The position numbers and the translations under genes were made by a program. This document shows positions 8,025-16,350 of a stretch of DNA of 64,000 nt, piece after piece. Below the pieces are notes generated by a model. It was not told the DNA's origin. It did no database searches and worked only from the letters and a program-made list of their open reading frames with translations. Each line of letters opens with the position of its first letter. The stretch's first letter is position 1. Source of the DNA: Curvibacter sp. CHRR-16 (GTDB lineage: Bacteria > Pseudomonadota > Gammaproteobacteria > Burkholderiales > Burkholderiaceae_C); NCBI RefSeq assembly GCF_018474005.1, contig NZ_JAHCSH010000001.1, positions 1 through 64,000 of the forward strand, given 5' to 3'.

Positions 8025-9337
8025 GCGCTGGCCCCTGTTGCCTCAGGCGTGCCTGCCGCGCGGTGCGGCAAGCGGCCTAGGCGTTCACTGGCCGGTGGGT
8101 GGGAGTAATAAAAGCGCACGTACACCGGGTCAGGGGTGAGGGTGGAGGCGTTGTCTTGGTAGAGCTTGAGCAGGGCACTTTCCAGCGCTTGGCTGCGCGC
8201 ATGCTCGGCGGCGTAGGCATCGGCTTCGAACTCGTGCTTGCGCGAGAACTGCGCCATGACAGGGCTGATGAAACTGCTAGCCAGTGGCAACACCATGCCC
8301 AAGAGCAGCAAGGCCAGTGCGTCGTTGGGGTCGCCGGGTAGTGGCAGCACGCCCAAGCCGGTGTAGAACCACGTTTGCTGGCAAATCCAACCCAAGAGGG
8401 CAAAGCCCAGCAAACTCATGGCAAACAGGCTCACCATGCGTTTGGGTATGTGTTTGCGGCTGAAGTGGCCCAGCTCATGCGCCAGCACCGCTTCCACTTC
8501 GTCCACACTCAGTTGCTTGAGCAAGGTGTCGTAAAACACCACGCGCTTGGAGCGGCCAAGACCTGTGAAGTAGGCATTGGCATGCGCGCTGCGGCGGCTG
8601 CTGTCCATCACGTACAAGCCTTGGGCTGTGAAGCCGCAGCGCTGCATCAGGGCGGTCACGCGCTTGCGCAGAACCTCGTCTTGCAGGGGCTCAAAGCGGT
8701 TGAACAGCGGGGCAATCCAAGTGGGGTAAATCACCATCATCAGCAGGTTGAACGCCGTCCAGATACCCCAAGTCCACAGCCACCACCAAGTGCCTGCTGC
8801 ACCCATCATCCACAGCACCAGTGCGGCCAGCGGCAGGCCCACAACGGCCCCCACCAGCAGGCCTTTGATGCCATCTTGCAGCCACAGCTTCCATGTCATG
8901 CGGTTAAAGCCAAAGCGTTGCTCCAGCACAAAGGTACGGTACAGGCCAAAGGGCAAGTCCAGCAGACTGCCTATCAGTGCAAAACCCACCAGCAATACCA
9001 GTTGCTGCCACAAACCGGGCGGCAACCATTGCAAGGTCAGCAGGTTCAGTGTGTGGAGCCCGCCCATCAGCGTCCAGCCCAACAGCACGGCGCTAGACCA
9101 CGTGATTTCCAGCAGCCCTAAGCGCTGTTGGGCGATGGTGTAGTCGGCCGCTTTTTGGTGCGCCTCCAGTGGCATTTGGGCTGCAAAGGCGGCAGGCACC
9201 GTGTTGCGGTGCCGCGCTACGTGGCGCACTTGGCGGCTCGATAGCCAGCTTTTTAGAACAACGCTGGCAATGAGCAGCAGGGCAAACACCATCGTCATGG
9301 CGTTGGCGGCGAGTACAGGGGGCGTGTTTTCCATCAT
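8021..9337 (-). CDS. M48 family metalloprotease (Ste24/CAAX protease-like)
   Basis: A 438-residue inner-membrane zinc protease. The active site HELGH is at about residues 287-291 and the third zinc ligand lies in [14 protein letters not shown] near residue 375. Several membrane helices precede and follow it (about 15-32, 78-100, 110-130, 160-195, 305-325, 340-360). The architecture is that of Ste24 homologues, which in bacteria are thought to act in membrane-protein quality control. It overlaps rsgA by four bases (ATGA), so the two are coupled. It is divergent from orn across 40 bases. Confidence 0.9.
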   Translation of the reverse strand: MMENTPPVLAANAMTMVFALLLIASVVLKSWLSSRQVRHVARHRNTVPAAFAAQMPLEAHQKAADYTIAQQRLGLLEITWSSAVLLGWTLMGGLHTLNLLTLQWLPPGLWQQLVLLVGFALIGSLLDLPFGLYRTFVLEQRFGFNRMTWKLWLQDGIKGLLVGAVVGLPLAALVLWMMGAAGTWWWLWTWGIWTAFNLLMMVIYPTWIAPLFNRFEPLQDEVLRKRVTALMQRCGFTAQGLYVMDSSRRSAHANAYFTGLGRSKRVVFYDTLLKQLSVDEVEAVLAHELGHFSRKHIPKRMVSLFAMSLLGFALLGWICQQTWFYTGLGVLPLPGDPNDALALLLLGMVLPLASSFISPVMAQFSRKHEFEADAYAAEHARSQALESALLKLYQDNASTLTPDPVYVRFYYSHPPASERLGRLPHRAAGTPEATGASA

Positions 9338-9377
9338 GGCGCCAGAGTGTAGCCAAGCAATGGTTCACAATAAGCAC

Positions 9378-9995
9378 ATGACTACGCCCACCCCATCCTC
9401 TTCTCCATCGCCCACCCCTGTGAATGACGCCGCATCAAGCAGCGAGGTTTTGCTCAAATCCGAGCACAACTTGGTCTGGTTGGACTGCGAAATGACAGGC
9501 CTAGAGCCCGAACAAGACCGCTTGCTGGAGATTGCTGTCATCGTCACCGATCCCCACTTGGGCCACCGCACTGAAGGCCCCGTGCTGGTTATCCACCAAA
9601 GCGACGAACAACTGGACAAAATGGATGCGTGGAACAAAGGCACCCATGGCAAGAGTGGCTTGATCGACAAGGTAAAGGCCTCCACCGTGACCGAAGCACA
9701 GGCCGAGCAGATATTGCTCGACTTTTTGCAGCAGTACGTGCCTGCTAGAACATCGCCCATGTGCGGCAACACCATAGGCCAAGACCGCCGCTTCTTGGTC
9801 AAGTACATGCCCAAGCTGGAAGAGTTCTTTCACTACCGCAATTTGGATGTGAGCACGCTCAAAGAACTGGGTAAACGCTGGAAGCCCGAAGTGGTGAGTA
9901 GTTTCAAAAAGAAGCAAAGCCACACCGCCTTGGCCGATGTGCACGAGTCCATCGATGAGCTGGCCCACTACCGCGAGCATTTCCTCAAGCTCTAA
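9378..9995 (+). CDS. orn: Oligoribonuclease
   Basis: A 205-residue DEDDh 3'-5' exonuclease that degrades 2-5 nt RNAs, including pGpG from cyclic-di-GMP turnover. [20 protein letters not shown] (about residues 37-56) gives the first D and E, the middle D is in [11 protein letters not shown], and the end has [14 protein letters not shown]. The ATG at 9378 gives a short Ser/Pro-rich N-terminal extension (about residues 2-25) absent from E. coli Orn; the start could be further downstream. It is divergent from the M48 gene. Confidence 0.96.
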   Translation: MTTPTPSSSPSPTPVNDAASSSEVLLKSEHNLVWLDCEMTGLEPEQDRLLEIAVIVTDPHLGHRTEGPVLVIHQSDEQLDKMDAWNKGTHGKSGLIDKVKASTVTEAQAEQILLDFLQQYVPARTSPMCGNTIGQDRRFLVKYMPKLEEFFHYRNLDVSTLKELGKRWKPEVVSSFKKKQSHTALADVHESIDELAHYREHFLKL

Positions 9996-10017
9996 AACAG
10001 CTATGGCATGTTGGGGC

Positions 10018-10047
10018 TTGCGGGAAAACCCCTAACCGTGCCATAAT
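10018..10047 (+). promoter_or_regulatory. Candidate sigma70 promoter of the RNA helicase gene
   Basis: TTGCGG (10018-10023) and CATAAT (10042-10047) are separated by 18 bases, upstream of a roughly 210-base untranslated leader. The match is moderate and unsupported by anything beyond position. Confidence 0.4.
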
Positions 10048-10196
10048 CGAAGTCTGCACTGAAAACGGTGCAGCACTTGTGCATCTCCCTTCACCCTCTG
10101 GGTAGCGGCTGGCGACCTTTTTTAGGCTTCGCACAGATTCGCTGATAAGCCCACCTGTTTTCCCCCGAACTCCTTTCAGGAGCCAGTGGCAGGTTG

Positions 10197-10229
10197 TGTG
10201 TGGTGGTTGATGTTGTTAAACCACCCACA
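10197..10229 (+). promoter_or_regulatory. Leader hairpin upstream of the RNA helicase gene
   Basis: GGTGGTT (10202-10208) pairs with AACCACC (10219-10225), extended by TGTG/CACA across one bulged T. The hairpin lies 36 bases before the ATG in a long leader (about 10054-10265). Helicase mRNAs often have structured leaders that respond to cold or to the helicase itself; here the role is only inferred. Confidence 0.4.
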
Positions 10230-10265
10230 GAACATGCTCCTATTCGCATGGGGGCACGCTTTTAC

Positions 10266-12023
10266 ATGACTGATACGACACTCCTCGTGCAGGGCTCTGA
10301 CGCCGCTGCAGATACTTCCGTTTTGGCTGCAACTTCTATCGCTGCTGAAACAACTCCCGCAACACCCGCTGCGCCTGCATTGCCCCAAGGCTTTGTGAAT
10401 TTGGGCTTGGCCAACGAATTGGTGCGTGCTGTCGCCGACTTGGGTTTTACCGAGCCTACCGCTGTACAGATCAAAGCCATTCCTATGGCATTGCCCTCTG
10501 CTGGTGACAACGCCAAGGCCAACGAATTTGTGGACCTGATGGTCTCCAGCCAAACTGGTAGCGGCAAGACAGCTGCTTTCTTGTTGCCTGTGCTGCACAC
10601 CCTGATTCAGCAAATGGCTGAACAAGAAGCCCAAGAGCGCGAAGCCTACGAACGTGCCGTGGCCGAAGCCGCAGCCCGTGGCGAAGCCCCGCCCAAGCGC
10701 GCCAAGCGCAAGAACCCCATGGATGCCCGCCATTTCAAGCCCGCTCAACCCGGTGCTTTGGTGTTGTGCCCTACCCGTGAATTGGCCCAGCAGGTGGCGC
10801 ACGACGCCATCGACTTGGTCAAGCATTGCCGCGGTTTGCGCGTGGCCAACGTGGTGGGTGGTATGCCTTACCAACTGCAAATTGCCAAACTGCAAAACGC
10901 CAACTTGGTGGTGGCCACTCCCGGTCGTTTGCTGGACTTGCAGCGCTCCATGCAGCTCAAGCTGGACAAAGTGAAGTTCTTGGTGGTGGACGAAGCCGAC
11001 CGCATGCTCGACCTCGGTTTTGCCGACGACTTGGCTGAAATCAACCAAATCACCATCAACCGCCACCAGACCATGATGTTCAGCGCCACCTTCGCACCGC
11101 GCATCCAGCAACTGGCCGAGCGTGTGATGCGCAAACCCCAGCGCGTGACCATCGACACCCCCCAAGTCAAGCACAACAACATCAAGCAAGTGCTGTTCTG
11201 GGCCGACCACGCCCAGCACAAACGCCAATTGCTGGACCATTGGCTGCGTGACACCACCATCAACCAAGCCATTGTGTTTGCCAGCACCCAAATCGAGTGC
11301 GACGGCTTGGCCGCTGACTTGCAAGAAGCCGGTTTCAACGCTGCTGCCTTGCACGGTGCCCTGAGCCAAGGCCTGCGCAACCGCCGTCTGATGGCGCTGC
11401 GCGATGGTCGCGTGCAAATTCTGGTAGCGACCGATGTGGCTGCCCGTGGTATTGACGTGCCCACTATCACCCACGTGTTCAACTTTGGCTTGCCCATGAA
11501 GGCCGAAGACTTCACCCACCGCATTGGCCGTACTGGCCGTGCTGGTCGCGACGGTTTGGCCGTGACGTTTGCGGAATTCCGCGATCGCCGCCGCATTGCC
11601 GATATCGAAGCCTATAACCGCCAGCCCATGAAGGCTGAGACCATTCCCGGTCTGGAACCCAAAACCCGCATGCCCGAGGCCCGTGGTTTTGGCGGCGGTC
11701 GTGGCGGTGAGCGCGGCGATCGCAAATTCGGTGGCGGTGGTGGCCGTGGTGGTTTCGGCGCAGGCCGCGATAACTTCCGTGCTGGCCCACGCGAGGACAA
11801 CCGTGGCGGTTTCCGTGAAGAAGGCCGTGGTGGTTTCCGCGATGAAGCCCCCCGCCGCGAACGTGACAGCTACGGCCAAGTCCGTGGTTTTGGTGCCAAG
11901 CCATTTGACCGTGCACCCGCTGGTGCTGATCGTGGTGAGCGCACAGGTCGTGGTGGTTTTGGTGGCGGTCACGCTCCCCAAGGCCGTGGTGGTTACGCCA
12001 GCCAAGGCAAAAAGCGCTATTGA
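10266..12023 (+). CDS. DEAD-box ATP-dependent RNA helicase, RhlE-like
   Basis: A 585-residue helicase. The Q-motif region is around residues 42-70; motif I SQTGSGKTAAF is at about 95-105, PTRELAQQ at 169-176, DEAD at 242-245, SAT near 273, RGIDV near 405 and HRIGRTGRAGRDG near 428. Between motifs I and Ia is a charged insert of about 50 residues (115-160). From about residue 470 the tail is Gly/Arg-rich (repeats of GGRGG, FREEGRGGFR), as in RhlE-type helicases that bind RNA non-specifically. The start is ATG 10266; a longer in-frame start at 10194 would translate the leader hairpin. A hairpin follows the stop. Confidence 0.9.
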   Translation: MTDTTLLVQGSDAAADTSVLAATSIAAETTPATPAAPALPQGFVNLGLANELVRAVADLGFTEPTAVQIKAIPMALPSAGDNAKANEFVDLMVSSQTGSGKTAAFLLPVLHTLIQQMAEQEAQEREAYERAVAEAAARGEAPPKRAKRKNPMDARHFKPAQPGALVLCPTRELAQQVAHDAIDLVKHCRGLRVANVVGGMPYQLQIAKLQNANLVVATPGRLLDLQRSMQLKLDKVKFLVVDEADRMLDLGFADDLAEINQITINRHQTMMFSATFAPRIQQLAERVMRKPQRVTIDTPQVKHNNIKQVLFWADHAQHKRQLLDHWLRDTTINQAIVFASTQIECDGLAADLQEAGFNAAALHGALSQGLRNRRLMALRDGRVQILVATDVAARGIDVPTITHVFNFGLPMKAEDFTHRIGRTGRAGRDGLAVTFAEFRDRRRIADIEAYNRQPMKAETIPGLEPKTRMPEARGFGGGRGGERGDRKFGGGGGRGGFGAGRDNFRAGPREDNRGGFREEGRGGFRDEAPRRERDSYGQVRGFGAKPFDRAPAGADRGERTGRGGFGGGHAPQGRGGYASQGKKRY

Positions 12024-12033
12024 GTAACGCTAG

Positions 12034-12053
12034 AGCGCCCTGTTCAGGGCGCT
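12034..12053. terminator. Hairpin between convergent helicase and sulP genes
   Basis: AGCGCCCTG and CAGGGCGCT form a 9-bp inverted repeat with a two-base centre, ten bases after the helicase stop and just before the sulP stop. There is no T-tract, so intrinsic termination is uncertain. Confidence 0.5.
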
Positions 12054-12058
12054 GGTTG

Positions 12059-13777
12059 CTACAGCAGCGCTTGTACGGATCGCACACCGTCGTAGTGCGT
12101 CAAAAACACCTGCCCCGGCAGGTGTTTTAACAAGTCGCTGCGCTGTAGCTGGTCCATCACCGGGCCTTTCACTTCCGTCAGGTGCAGGCCAATGCCGGCA
12201 TCGCGCAGGCGCAGCGCAATGCTGTGCAGACTGTGCACAGTGCTGCTGTCTAGGCTGTTGATGGCCGAGCACTGCAGCAACACGTGGCGCAGTGCAGGCC
12301 GTTGTGCCACCTCTTGGTTGATACGGTCTTCCAGCGCGTTGGCGTTGGCAAAGTACAAGCTTTCATCCACACGCAAACTCAGCAACTCCGGTACCGTCTG
12401 CACGCGATGGCGCAGCACATTGCGAAAGTGTTCGGTGCCCGGCACCAAACCCACTTCGGCAATATGCGGGCGGCAGGTGCGCAACAAATGCAGGCCAATT
12501 GACCCCAGCACCCCCAAGAGCAAGCCCCACTGCACCCCCAGAGTCCAAGTGGCCAGCATGGTGCCCCACTGCGCCACAGCTTCGCCGCGAGAAAAGCGCC
12601 AGGTGCTGCGCAAGGCATTCAAATCCACCAGATTGAGCACAGCCACGATGATGGTGGCAGCCAACGCCGCACGCGGCAGATATGCCAAGGCGGGTGTGAG
12701 CCACAGCGTCGCCGCCAGTACCCCCACTGCCGTGAAAATCCCCGCTGCTGGAGTGCTGGCCCCAGCATCGTTGTTGATGACCGAGCGTGCAAAACCCCCG
12801 GTGACAGGCATGCCACCTGTAAACGCCGCAGCCACATTGCTGCCGCCCAAAGCCCATAGCTCTTGATTGGGGTCAATCCGCTCACGCCGCTTTGCCCCCA
12901 AGGTCTGTCCCACAGAGACCGATTCCGCAAAACCCACTAGGCTAATGAGCAGGGCAGGCAAAGCCAAGGTTTGCCACAGCGCTGGATCCAAGCTGGGCAG
13001 TGTCAGTGGCGGCAGTCCTGCAGGTACTGCGCCCAATAGCCCAATGCCCAACTGCTCCCACTGCCACACAGCCGCAGCCACCGTGACCAATGCCAGTAGC
13101 ACCGCTGGGCTGGTGCGTACCAGCAGCAGGGTATTGTGCGCAGACAGCCCTGCTGCCCGTCCCAGCGGGGCGGCAAACCGCCGTATAGCCCACAGAAGTG
13201 CACAGCACAGCACCCCCAAAGCCAAGGTGGCAGGGTGTATGGCCAGCCATGCATGCCAACTGGCATGTGGGCTACTCAAGCCTGCCAAGGCAGGCCATTG
13301 CTGCACGGCTATCAGCACGGCAGAGGCATTGATAAACCCCGTCATCACCGGGCGGCTCAGGAAGTTGGCCAAAAAACCCAGCCGCAGCCAACCCATGCCG
13401 CACAGCACCACACCGCGCAGCAGAGCCAGCGTCAATGCCGCGCTGATATACAGCGCCGATCCTGCAGGAGCCAAAGGGCTGATGGCGGTGGCTGTCATCA
13501 TGGAAATCAAGGCCACTGGCCCCACGGCCAGCACGCTGCTGCTGCCCAATAAGCCATACACCAGCAAGGGCGCCACACTCGCGTACAGCCCCATTTGCGG
13601 CGGTAAGCCTGCCAGCAGAGCAAAGGCCAGACTTTGTGGAATGAGCATAACCGTCACGATGCAGGCGGCCAGCACATCGTGCGATAGTGTGGCGCGCGAG
13701 TAATGGCGCGCCCATTTCAGCGCAGGCCAGCGTTGCAGCAGTTGGATCAAGGGTTGGGGCAAAGCGGGCTGGCGCAT
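12059..13777 (-). CDS. SulP family inorganic anion transporter with STAS domain
   Basis: A 572-residue SLC26/SulP protein. Helices run from about residue 28 (ATLSHDVLAACIVTVMLIPQ) to about 420, including LAGLPPQMGLYASVAPLLVY and the MPVTGGFARSVINNDAGAST motif near residue 312; the C-terminal 100 residues form a STAS domain. The family carries sulfate, bicarbonate or related anions. It starts seven bases after the stop of a persulfide-dioxygenase-like gene, so the pair is an operon. A link to export of sulfite or sulfate from sulfide oxidation is a context inference. Confidence 0.9.
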   Translation of the reverse strand: MRQPALPQPLIQLLQRWPALKWARHYSRATLSHDVLAACIVTVMLIPQSLAFALLAGLPPQMGLYASVAPLLVYGLLGSSSVLAVGPVALISMMTATAISPLAPAGSALYISAALTLALLRGVVLCGMGWLRLGFLANFLSRPVMTGFINASAVLIAVQQWPALAGLSSPHASWHAWLAIHPATLALGVLCCALLWAIRRFAAPLGRAAGLSAHNTLLLVRTSPAVLLALVTVAAAVWQWEQLGIGLLGAVPAGLPPLTLPSLDPALWQTLALPALLISLVGFAESVSVGQTLGAKRRERIDPNQELWALGGSNVAAAFTGGMPVTGGFARSVINNDAGASTPAAGIFTAVGVLAATLWLTPALAYLPRAALAATIIVAVLNLVDLNALRSTWRFSRGEAVAQWGTMLATWTLGVQWGLLLGVLGSIGLHLLRTCRPHIAEVGLVPGTEHFRNVLRHRVQTVPELLSLRVDESLYFANANALEDRINQEVAQRPALRHVLLQCSAINSLDSSTVHSLHSIALRLRDAGIGLHLTEVKGPVMDQLQRSDLLKHLPGQVFLTHYDGVRSVQALL

Positions 13778-13784
13778 GCAGTAG

Positions 13785-14666
13785 TCACAGTTGGTTGAGC
13801 GGAATTTTGAGGTAGCTCACACCATTGTCATCAGGCTCGGGAAAGTGGCCTGCGCGCATATTCACCTGCACCGATGGCAGCAGCAACACGGGCATGGCCA
13901 GCTCTTTGTCACGCTGCTCGCGTTGGGCCACAAACTCGTCTTGGCTGATGCCGTGTTGCACATGGATGTTGTGCGCCAACTGTTCAGCCACCGTGCTGAT
14001 GTACTGCAGCGCCCGTCCACCGGGCTGGTAGTCGTGGCACATGTACAGCTTGGTGTGGGCAGGCAGGGCAAGCAAGCGCTGGATGGATTGGTACAGCGTC
14101 TGCGCGCTTCCACCGGGAAAATCGCAGCGAGCCGTGCCGTAGTCCGGCATGAAGAGCGTGTCCCCCACGAATACAGCCATGTCATCGTCTGCTTGGGCAT
14201 CGCTGCGCTGCACCACATAGCTCATGCAGGCGGGGGTGTGGCCAGGCGTGTGCAGCGCTTGCAGCTGCAGCTGGCCTATAGGCAAGATGTCACCGTCTTG
14301 CAGTAGGCGGTCGAATTGGCTGCCATCTCGGGCAAAGCGGGCATCGGCATGGAAGAGGGTGCCAAACACGTCTTGCACCTGGGTGATGTGATGGCCAATG
14401 GCCACTTGCCCGCCCAATTGGGCTTTTAAGTAGGCGGCAGCGCTCAGATGGTCGGCATGCACATGGGTTTCCAAAATCCACTGCACTGTGGCTTGCAACT
14501 CGCGCACACGGGCAATGAGCTTGTCGGCCTGCTGCGTACTGGTACGGCCCGACTTGGGGTCGTAATCGAGCACGCTATCGATCAGCGCACATTGCCTAGT
14601 TTTCGGGTCATAGACCACGTAGCTGATGGTTCCAGTCGTCGGGTCGAAAAAACCTTCTATCTGCAT
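13785..14666 (-). CDS. MBL-fold hydrolase, persulfide dioxygenase-like (ETHE1/Blh type)
   Basis: A 293-residue metallo-beta-lactamase-fold protein. The metal site THVHADHLSAAAYL is at about residues 80-93, HTPGHTPACMSYVV near 160, then FVGDTLFMPDYGTARCDFPG and MCHDYQPGGR. This set marks the ETHE1/Blh group, whose members oxidise glutathione or related persulfides to sulfite with an Fe centre. The start is ATG 14666, preceded by GGAGG at 8 bases; an in-frame ATG at 14684 is less well placed. Co-transcribed with sulP. A perfect palindrome lies 40 bases upstream. Confidence 0.85.
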   Translation of the reverse strand: MQIEGFFDPTTGTISYVVYDPKTRQCALIDSVLDYDPKSGRTSTQQADKLIARVRELQATVQWILETHVHADHLSAAAYLKAQLGGQVAIGHHITQVQDVFGTLFHADARFARDGSQFDRLLQDGDILPIGQLQLQALHTPGHTPACMSYVVQRSDAQADDDMAVFVGDTLFMPDYGTARCDFPGGSAQTLYQSIQRLLALPAHTKLYMCHDYQPGGRALQYISTVAEQLAHNIHVQHGISQDEFVAQREQRDKELAMPVLLLPSVQVNMRAGHFPEPDDNGVSYLKIPLNQL

Positions 14667-14705
14667 ACCTGTCCTCCGCTGCACGCATTATGTACTGGCT
14701 CTTCA

Positions 14706-14723
14706 TATACTATGGGCAGTATA
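14706..14723. promoter_or_regulatory. Palindromic candidate operator of the MBL-sulP operon
   Basis: TATACT, six bases ATGGGC, then AGTATA form a perfect 6-6-6 inverted repeat 40 bases upstream of the hydrolase start. Blh/ETHE1-type operons are often controlled by persulfide-sensing ArsR-family repressors (BigR, SqrR) that bind A/T-rich palindromes. No such regulator gene is in the window, so the assignment is tentative. Confidence 0.4.
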
Positions 14724-14738
14724 AGAGTCATTCATCGT

Positions 14739-14864
14739 GAAATGCTGCACGAAGACGCCATGATCGCCGCCACCGCGAAAGTGCATGGCTTGACCGTGGC
14801 GACCAGAAACGTGAGTGACTTCTACGCGCTGGGGGTGGAGGTGCTCAATCCGTTTGCTGTTTGA
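14739..14864 (+). pseudogene. vapC toxin gene remnant (3' part, PIN domain)
   Basis: The frame ending at 14864 encodes MLHEDAMIAATAKVHGLTVA followed by TRNVSDFYALGVEVLNPFAV, the C-terminal third of a VapC/FitB-type PIN ribonuclease (typical D-x-x-IAATA-x-x-HG-LT-x-x-TRN-x-x-DF-x-x-LG-V-x-x-x-NPF). The N-terminal two thirds and any antitoxin are missing. Its last 45 bases, including the stop, recur in modified form at 15520-15564, on the far side of the yefM-yoeB module. Confidence 0.75.
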
Positions 14865-14880
14865 TGGCTCTGCTGCGCTG
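14836..14880 (+). repeat. Direct repeat, left copy (vapC tail)
   Basis: A 45-base segment covering the end of the vapC remnant and 16 bases beyond its stop matches 15520-15564 at 41 of 45 positions. The two copies are in the same orientation, 684 bases apart, and enclose the complete toxin-antitoxin module. Confidence 0.85.
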
Positions 14881-14933
14881 TGCAAGCGAAAAGCAATGCA
14901 TCCGCTGAAGAAAAAAGGCTGAAAGGGCAGGTG

Positions 14934-14962
14934 TTGGAGGGGGCAGGTTGTGTGTGTACAAT
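14934..14962 (+). promoter_or_regulatory. Promoter of yefM-yoeB
   Basis: TTGGAG (14934-14939), a 17-base spacer and TACAAT (14957-14962) form a sigma70-type promoter. The -10 overlaps the first TGTACA operator half, as expected for an autorepressed toxin-antitoxin operon. Confidence 0.6.
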
Positions 14963-14972
14963 TTTCTGTACA
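14955..14972 (+). promoter_or_regulatory. YefM operator: tandem TGTACA palindromes
   Basis: TGTACA at 14955-14960 and again at 14967-14972, spaced 12 bases apart and ending 15 bases before the yefM start. TGTACA is the known core recognised by YefM and the YefM-YoeB complex in E. coli, so conditional autorepression is strongly suggested. Confidence 0.75.
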
Positions 14973-14987
14973 TGTATGGAGGCCGTT

Positions 14988-15239
14988 ATGGACGCAATCA
15001 CTTACACGCACGCCCGCGCCAACTTGGCTGGAACCATGGATCGTGTTTGCAACGACCATGAGCCAGTGATCATCACGCGCAACGGCCAGCAATCGGTGGT
15101 GATTCTCTCGCTGGAGGATTTTCAAGCGCTGGAAGAAACCGCCTACCTGCTGCGAAGCCCCGCAAACGCTAAGCGGCTTTTCAAGTCGATCGAGCAGCTT
15201 GAATCAGGCCAGGGACAAGCACGGGATTTGGCCGAATGA
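14988..15239 (+). CDS. yefM: Antitoxin YefM (Phd/YefM family)
   Basis: An 83-residue antitoxin: MDAITYTHARANLAGTMDRV opens the DNA-binding Phd/YefM fold, followed by HEPVIITRNGQQSVVILSLE, and an acidic C-terminal tail wraps the toxin. The ATG at 14988 has TGGAGG just upstream; a longer in-frame ORF from 14880 runs through the promoter and is rejected. It overlaps yoeB by four bases. The tandem TGTACA sites upstream are its expected operator. Confidence 0.93.
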   Translation: MDAITYTHARANLAGTMDRVCNDHEPVIITRNGQQSVVILSLEDFQALEETAYLLRSPANAKRLFKSIEQLESGQGQARDLAE

Positions 15240-15490
15240 GATTGATTTTTTCCGACGAGGCGTGGGAAGACTATCTGTTTTGGCAAAAACAAGATCGCCG
15301 GATGGTGGATCGAATCAACAAGCTCATCAAAGAAACCACCCGCGAGCCTTTTGCTGGAGTGGGCAAGCCAGAGCCGTTAAAGCATGCCTTGGCCGGGTAT
15401 TGGTCGCGGCGTATTACGGATGAGCACCGCATGGTTTACAAGGTGGCCGATGATGCCCTTTGGATCGTGCAGCTCGGCTATCACTACTGA
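15236..15490 (+). CDS. yoeB: mRNA interferase toxin YoeB
   Basis: An 84-residue RelE-superfamily endoribonuclease that cleaves mRNA in the ribosomal A site. Length and catalytic residues match E. coli YoeB: E46 (KPEPLK), R65 (DEHRMVYK) and the terminal H83-Y84 (GYHY) are all present, so the toxin should be active. The ATGA overlap couples it to yefM. The module sits between two degraded vapC tails. Confidence 0.95.
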   Translation: MRLIFSDEAWEDYLFWQKQDRRMVDRINKLIKETTREPFAGVGKPEPLKHALAGYWSRRITDEHRMVYKVADDALWIVQLGYHY

Positions 15491-15494
15491 CGGG

Positions 15495-15548
15495 GTAGCC
15501 ACCGAGAAAGTGCAGGGGATGGAAGTGCTCAATCCTTTTGCTGTTTGA
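15495..15548 (+). pseudogene. Second vapC 3' remnant
   Basis: Five bases after the yoeB stop, frame 15495 encodes VATEKVQGMEVLNPFAV and a stop. Compared with VATRNVSDFYALGVEVLNPF in the left remnant it keeps both ends and has lost about five residues in the middle. No start or PIN domain precedes it. Confidence 0.65.
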
Positions 15549-15564
15549 TGGCTCGGCTCCGCTG
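15520..15564 (+). repeat. Direct repeat, right copy (vapC tail)
   Basis: Matches 14836-14880 at 41 of 45 bases, same orientation, covering the end of the second vapC remnant and the 16 bases after its stop. Beyond 15564 the two flanks diverge. Confidence 0.85.
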
Positions 15565-15641
15565 GTGATTTGCATGGATGCAGTTGCTTTCCAGGTAAGG
15601 CGCTTTCTGTAGTCGCCAATGAGATCAATGGATTTTTCGCA

Positions 15642-15713
15642 GCCTCAACGTTTGACGCGAAGGGTACCCACAAGCGCAGCTTGTGGCCGTCCCTAGCGAC
15701 TGCCATGTTATGC
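15642..15713 (-). other. Integron attC recombination site 2 (end of the second cassette)
   Basis: About 72 bases downstream of the 197-residue gene on the reverse strand. Read in gene direction it begins GCATAAC (R''), ends GTTGAGGC (R'-like) and contains a strong internal stem CCACAAGC/GCTTGTGG with flanking imperfect complementarity. R'' GCATAAC is the exact complement of GTTATGC, the junction at the start of the same cassette, the defining property of an integron cassette. The R' core differs from GTTRRRY at the last base. Confidence 0.65.
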
Positions 15714-15744
15714 CGATGAGACTGCTATTCGGCACCAACGCCGA

Positions 15745-16338
15745 CTACCATAGCTTGTACCAAGGCTTCTTCGCTCGGGTGGATGGCGATTGCGATGCCG
15801 TCTGACCTATTGGATACGGAGCCGTCTTTGTGCCCTCAATAAACCCGTAGATCGCAATTGCGGCACCTTTTTCTACGTCCAATACCTCACGGCAATCGTT
15901 AATAAGGATGCCTGTTGCAATGGCCGCTCCAAGTGCAGCATCGTGAAATGAAATTTGAGCTGCCTTGCAATATTGCAGAAAGAATGCGGCGAGTTGTTCG
16001 TGAGCCTGCTGGAACGTCAGTTGTGAAAATTTCCGGGAGTAGTAGTCGCGATTGATATTTCCTTCGCCTACTTGTTGCCCCAACTGCTGTAGCGTCACGA
16101 ACATTAGATTCATCAACTTTGGGCCGTGTGTGTTCGCCTGATCTGATAGTACTGACGTTCCCGGTGCAATCTTCTCGTCAAAACCAAAACTCCGATACAT
16201 GAGCGAACCGGCCATTCGGGCGACCGACGAAATTAACGTCTCTGCATGAAGTCCGCGCTCTGTTGCTAAGAGCTTTCTCGCTGATTCATTGAAGAACTCA
16301 GCGGCTGCAATCAATTTTTTATGTTGTTCGTCGGACAT
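15745..16338 (-). CDS. Hypothetical protein in an integron gene cassette
   Basis: A 197-residue protein I do not recognise. It looks soluble and mostly helical: SDEQHKKLIAAAEFFNESAR opens the chain, a middle segment contains DYYSRKFSQLTFQQAHEQLA, and a hydrophobic stretch AALGAAIATGILI lies near residue 145. The tail TRAKKPWYKLW is basic and aromatic. The ATG at 16338 follows the cassette junction by about 18 bases; an in-frame ATG ten codons upstream would begin inside attC 1. Its composition is more A+T-rich than the neighbouring chromosome. It is bounded by attC 1 upstream and attC 2 downstream. Confidence 0.7.
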   Translation of the reverse strand: MSDEQHKKLIAAAEFFNESARKLLATERGLHAETLISSVARMAGSLMYRSFGFDEKIAPGTSVLSDQANTHGPKLMNLMFVTLQQLGQQVGEGNINRDYYSRKFSQLTFQQAHEQLAAFFLQYCKAAQISFHDAALGAAIATGILINDCREVLDVEKGAAIAIYGFIEGTKTAPYPIGQTASQSPSTRAKKPWYKLW

Positions 16339-16350
16339 GGTTATTTCTGT

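Noticed and set aside
10176..12005. A 609-codon open frame antisense to the RNA helicase gene
   Set aside because: Its protein is low-complexity (Thr/Ala/Gly/His-rich), mirrors codon bias of the sense gene, has no domain, and the sense strand encodes an unmistakable DEAD-box helicase.
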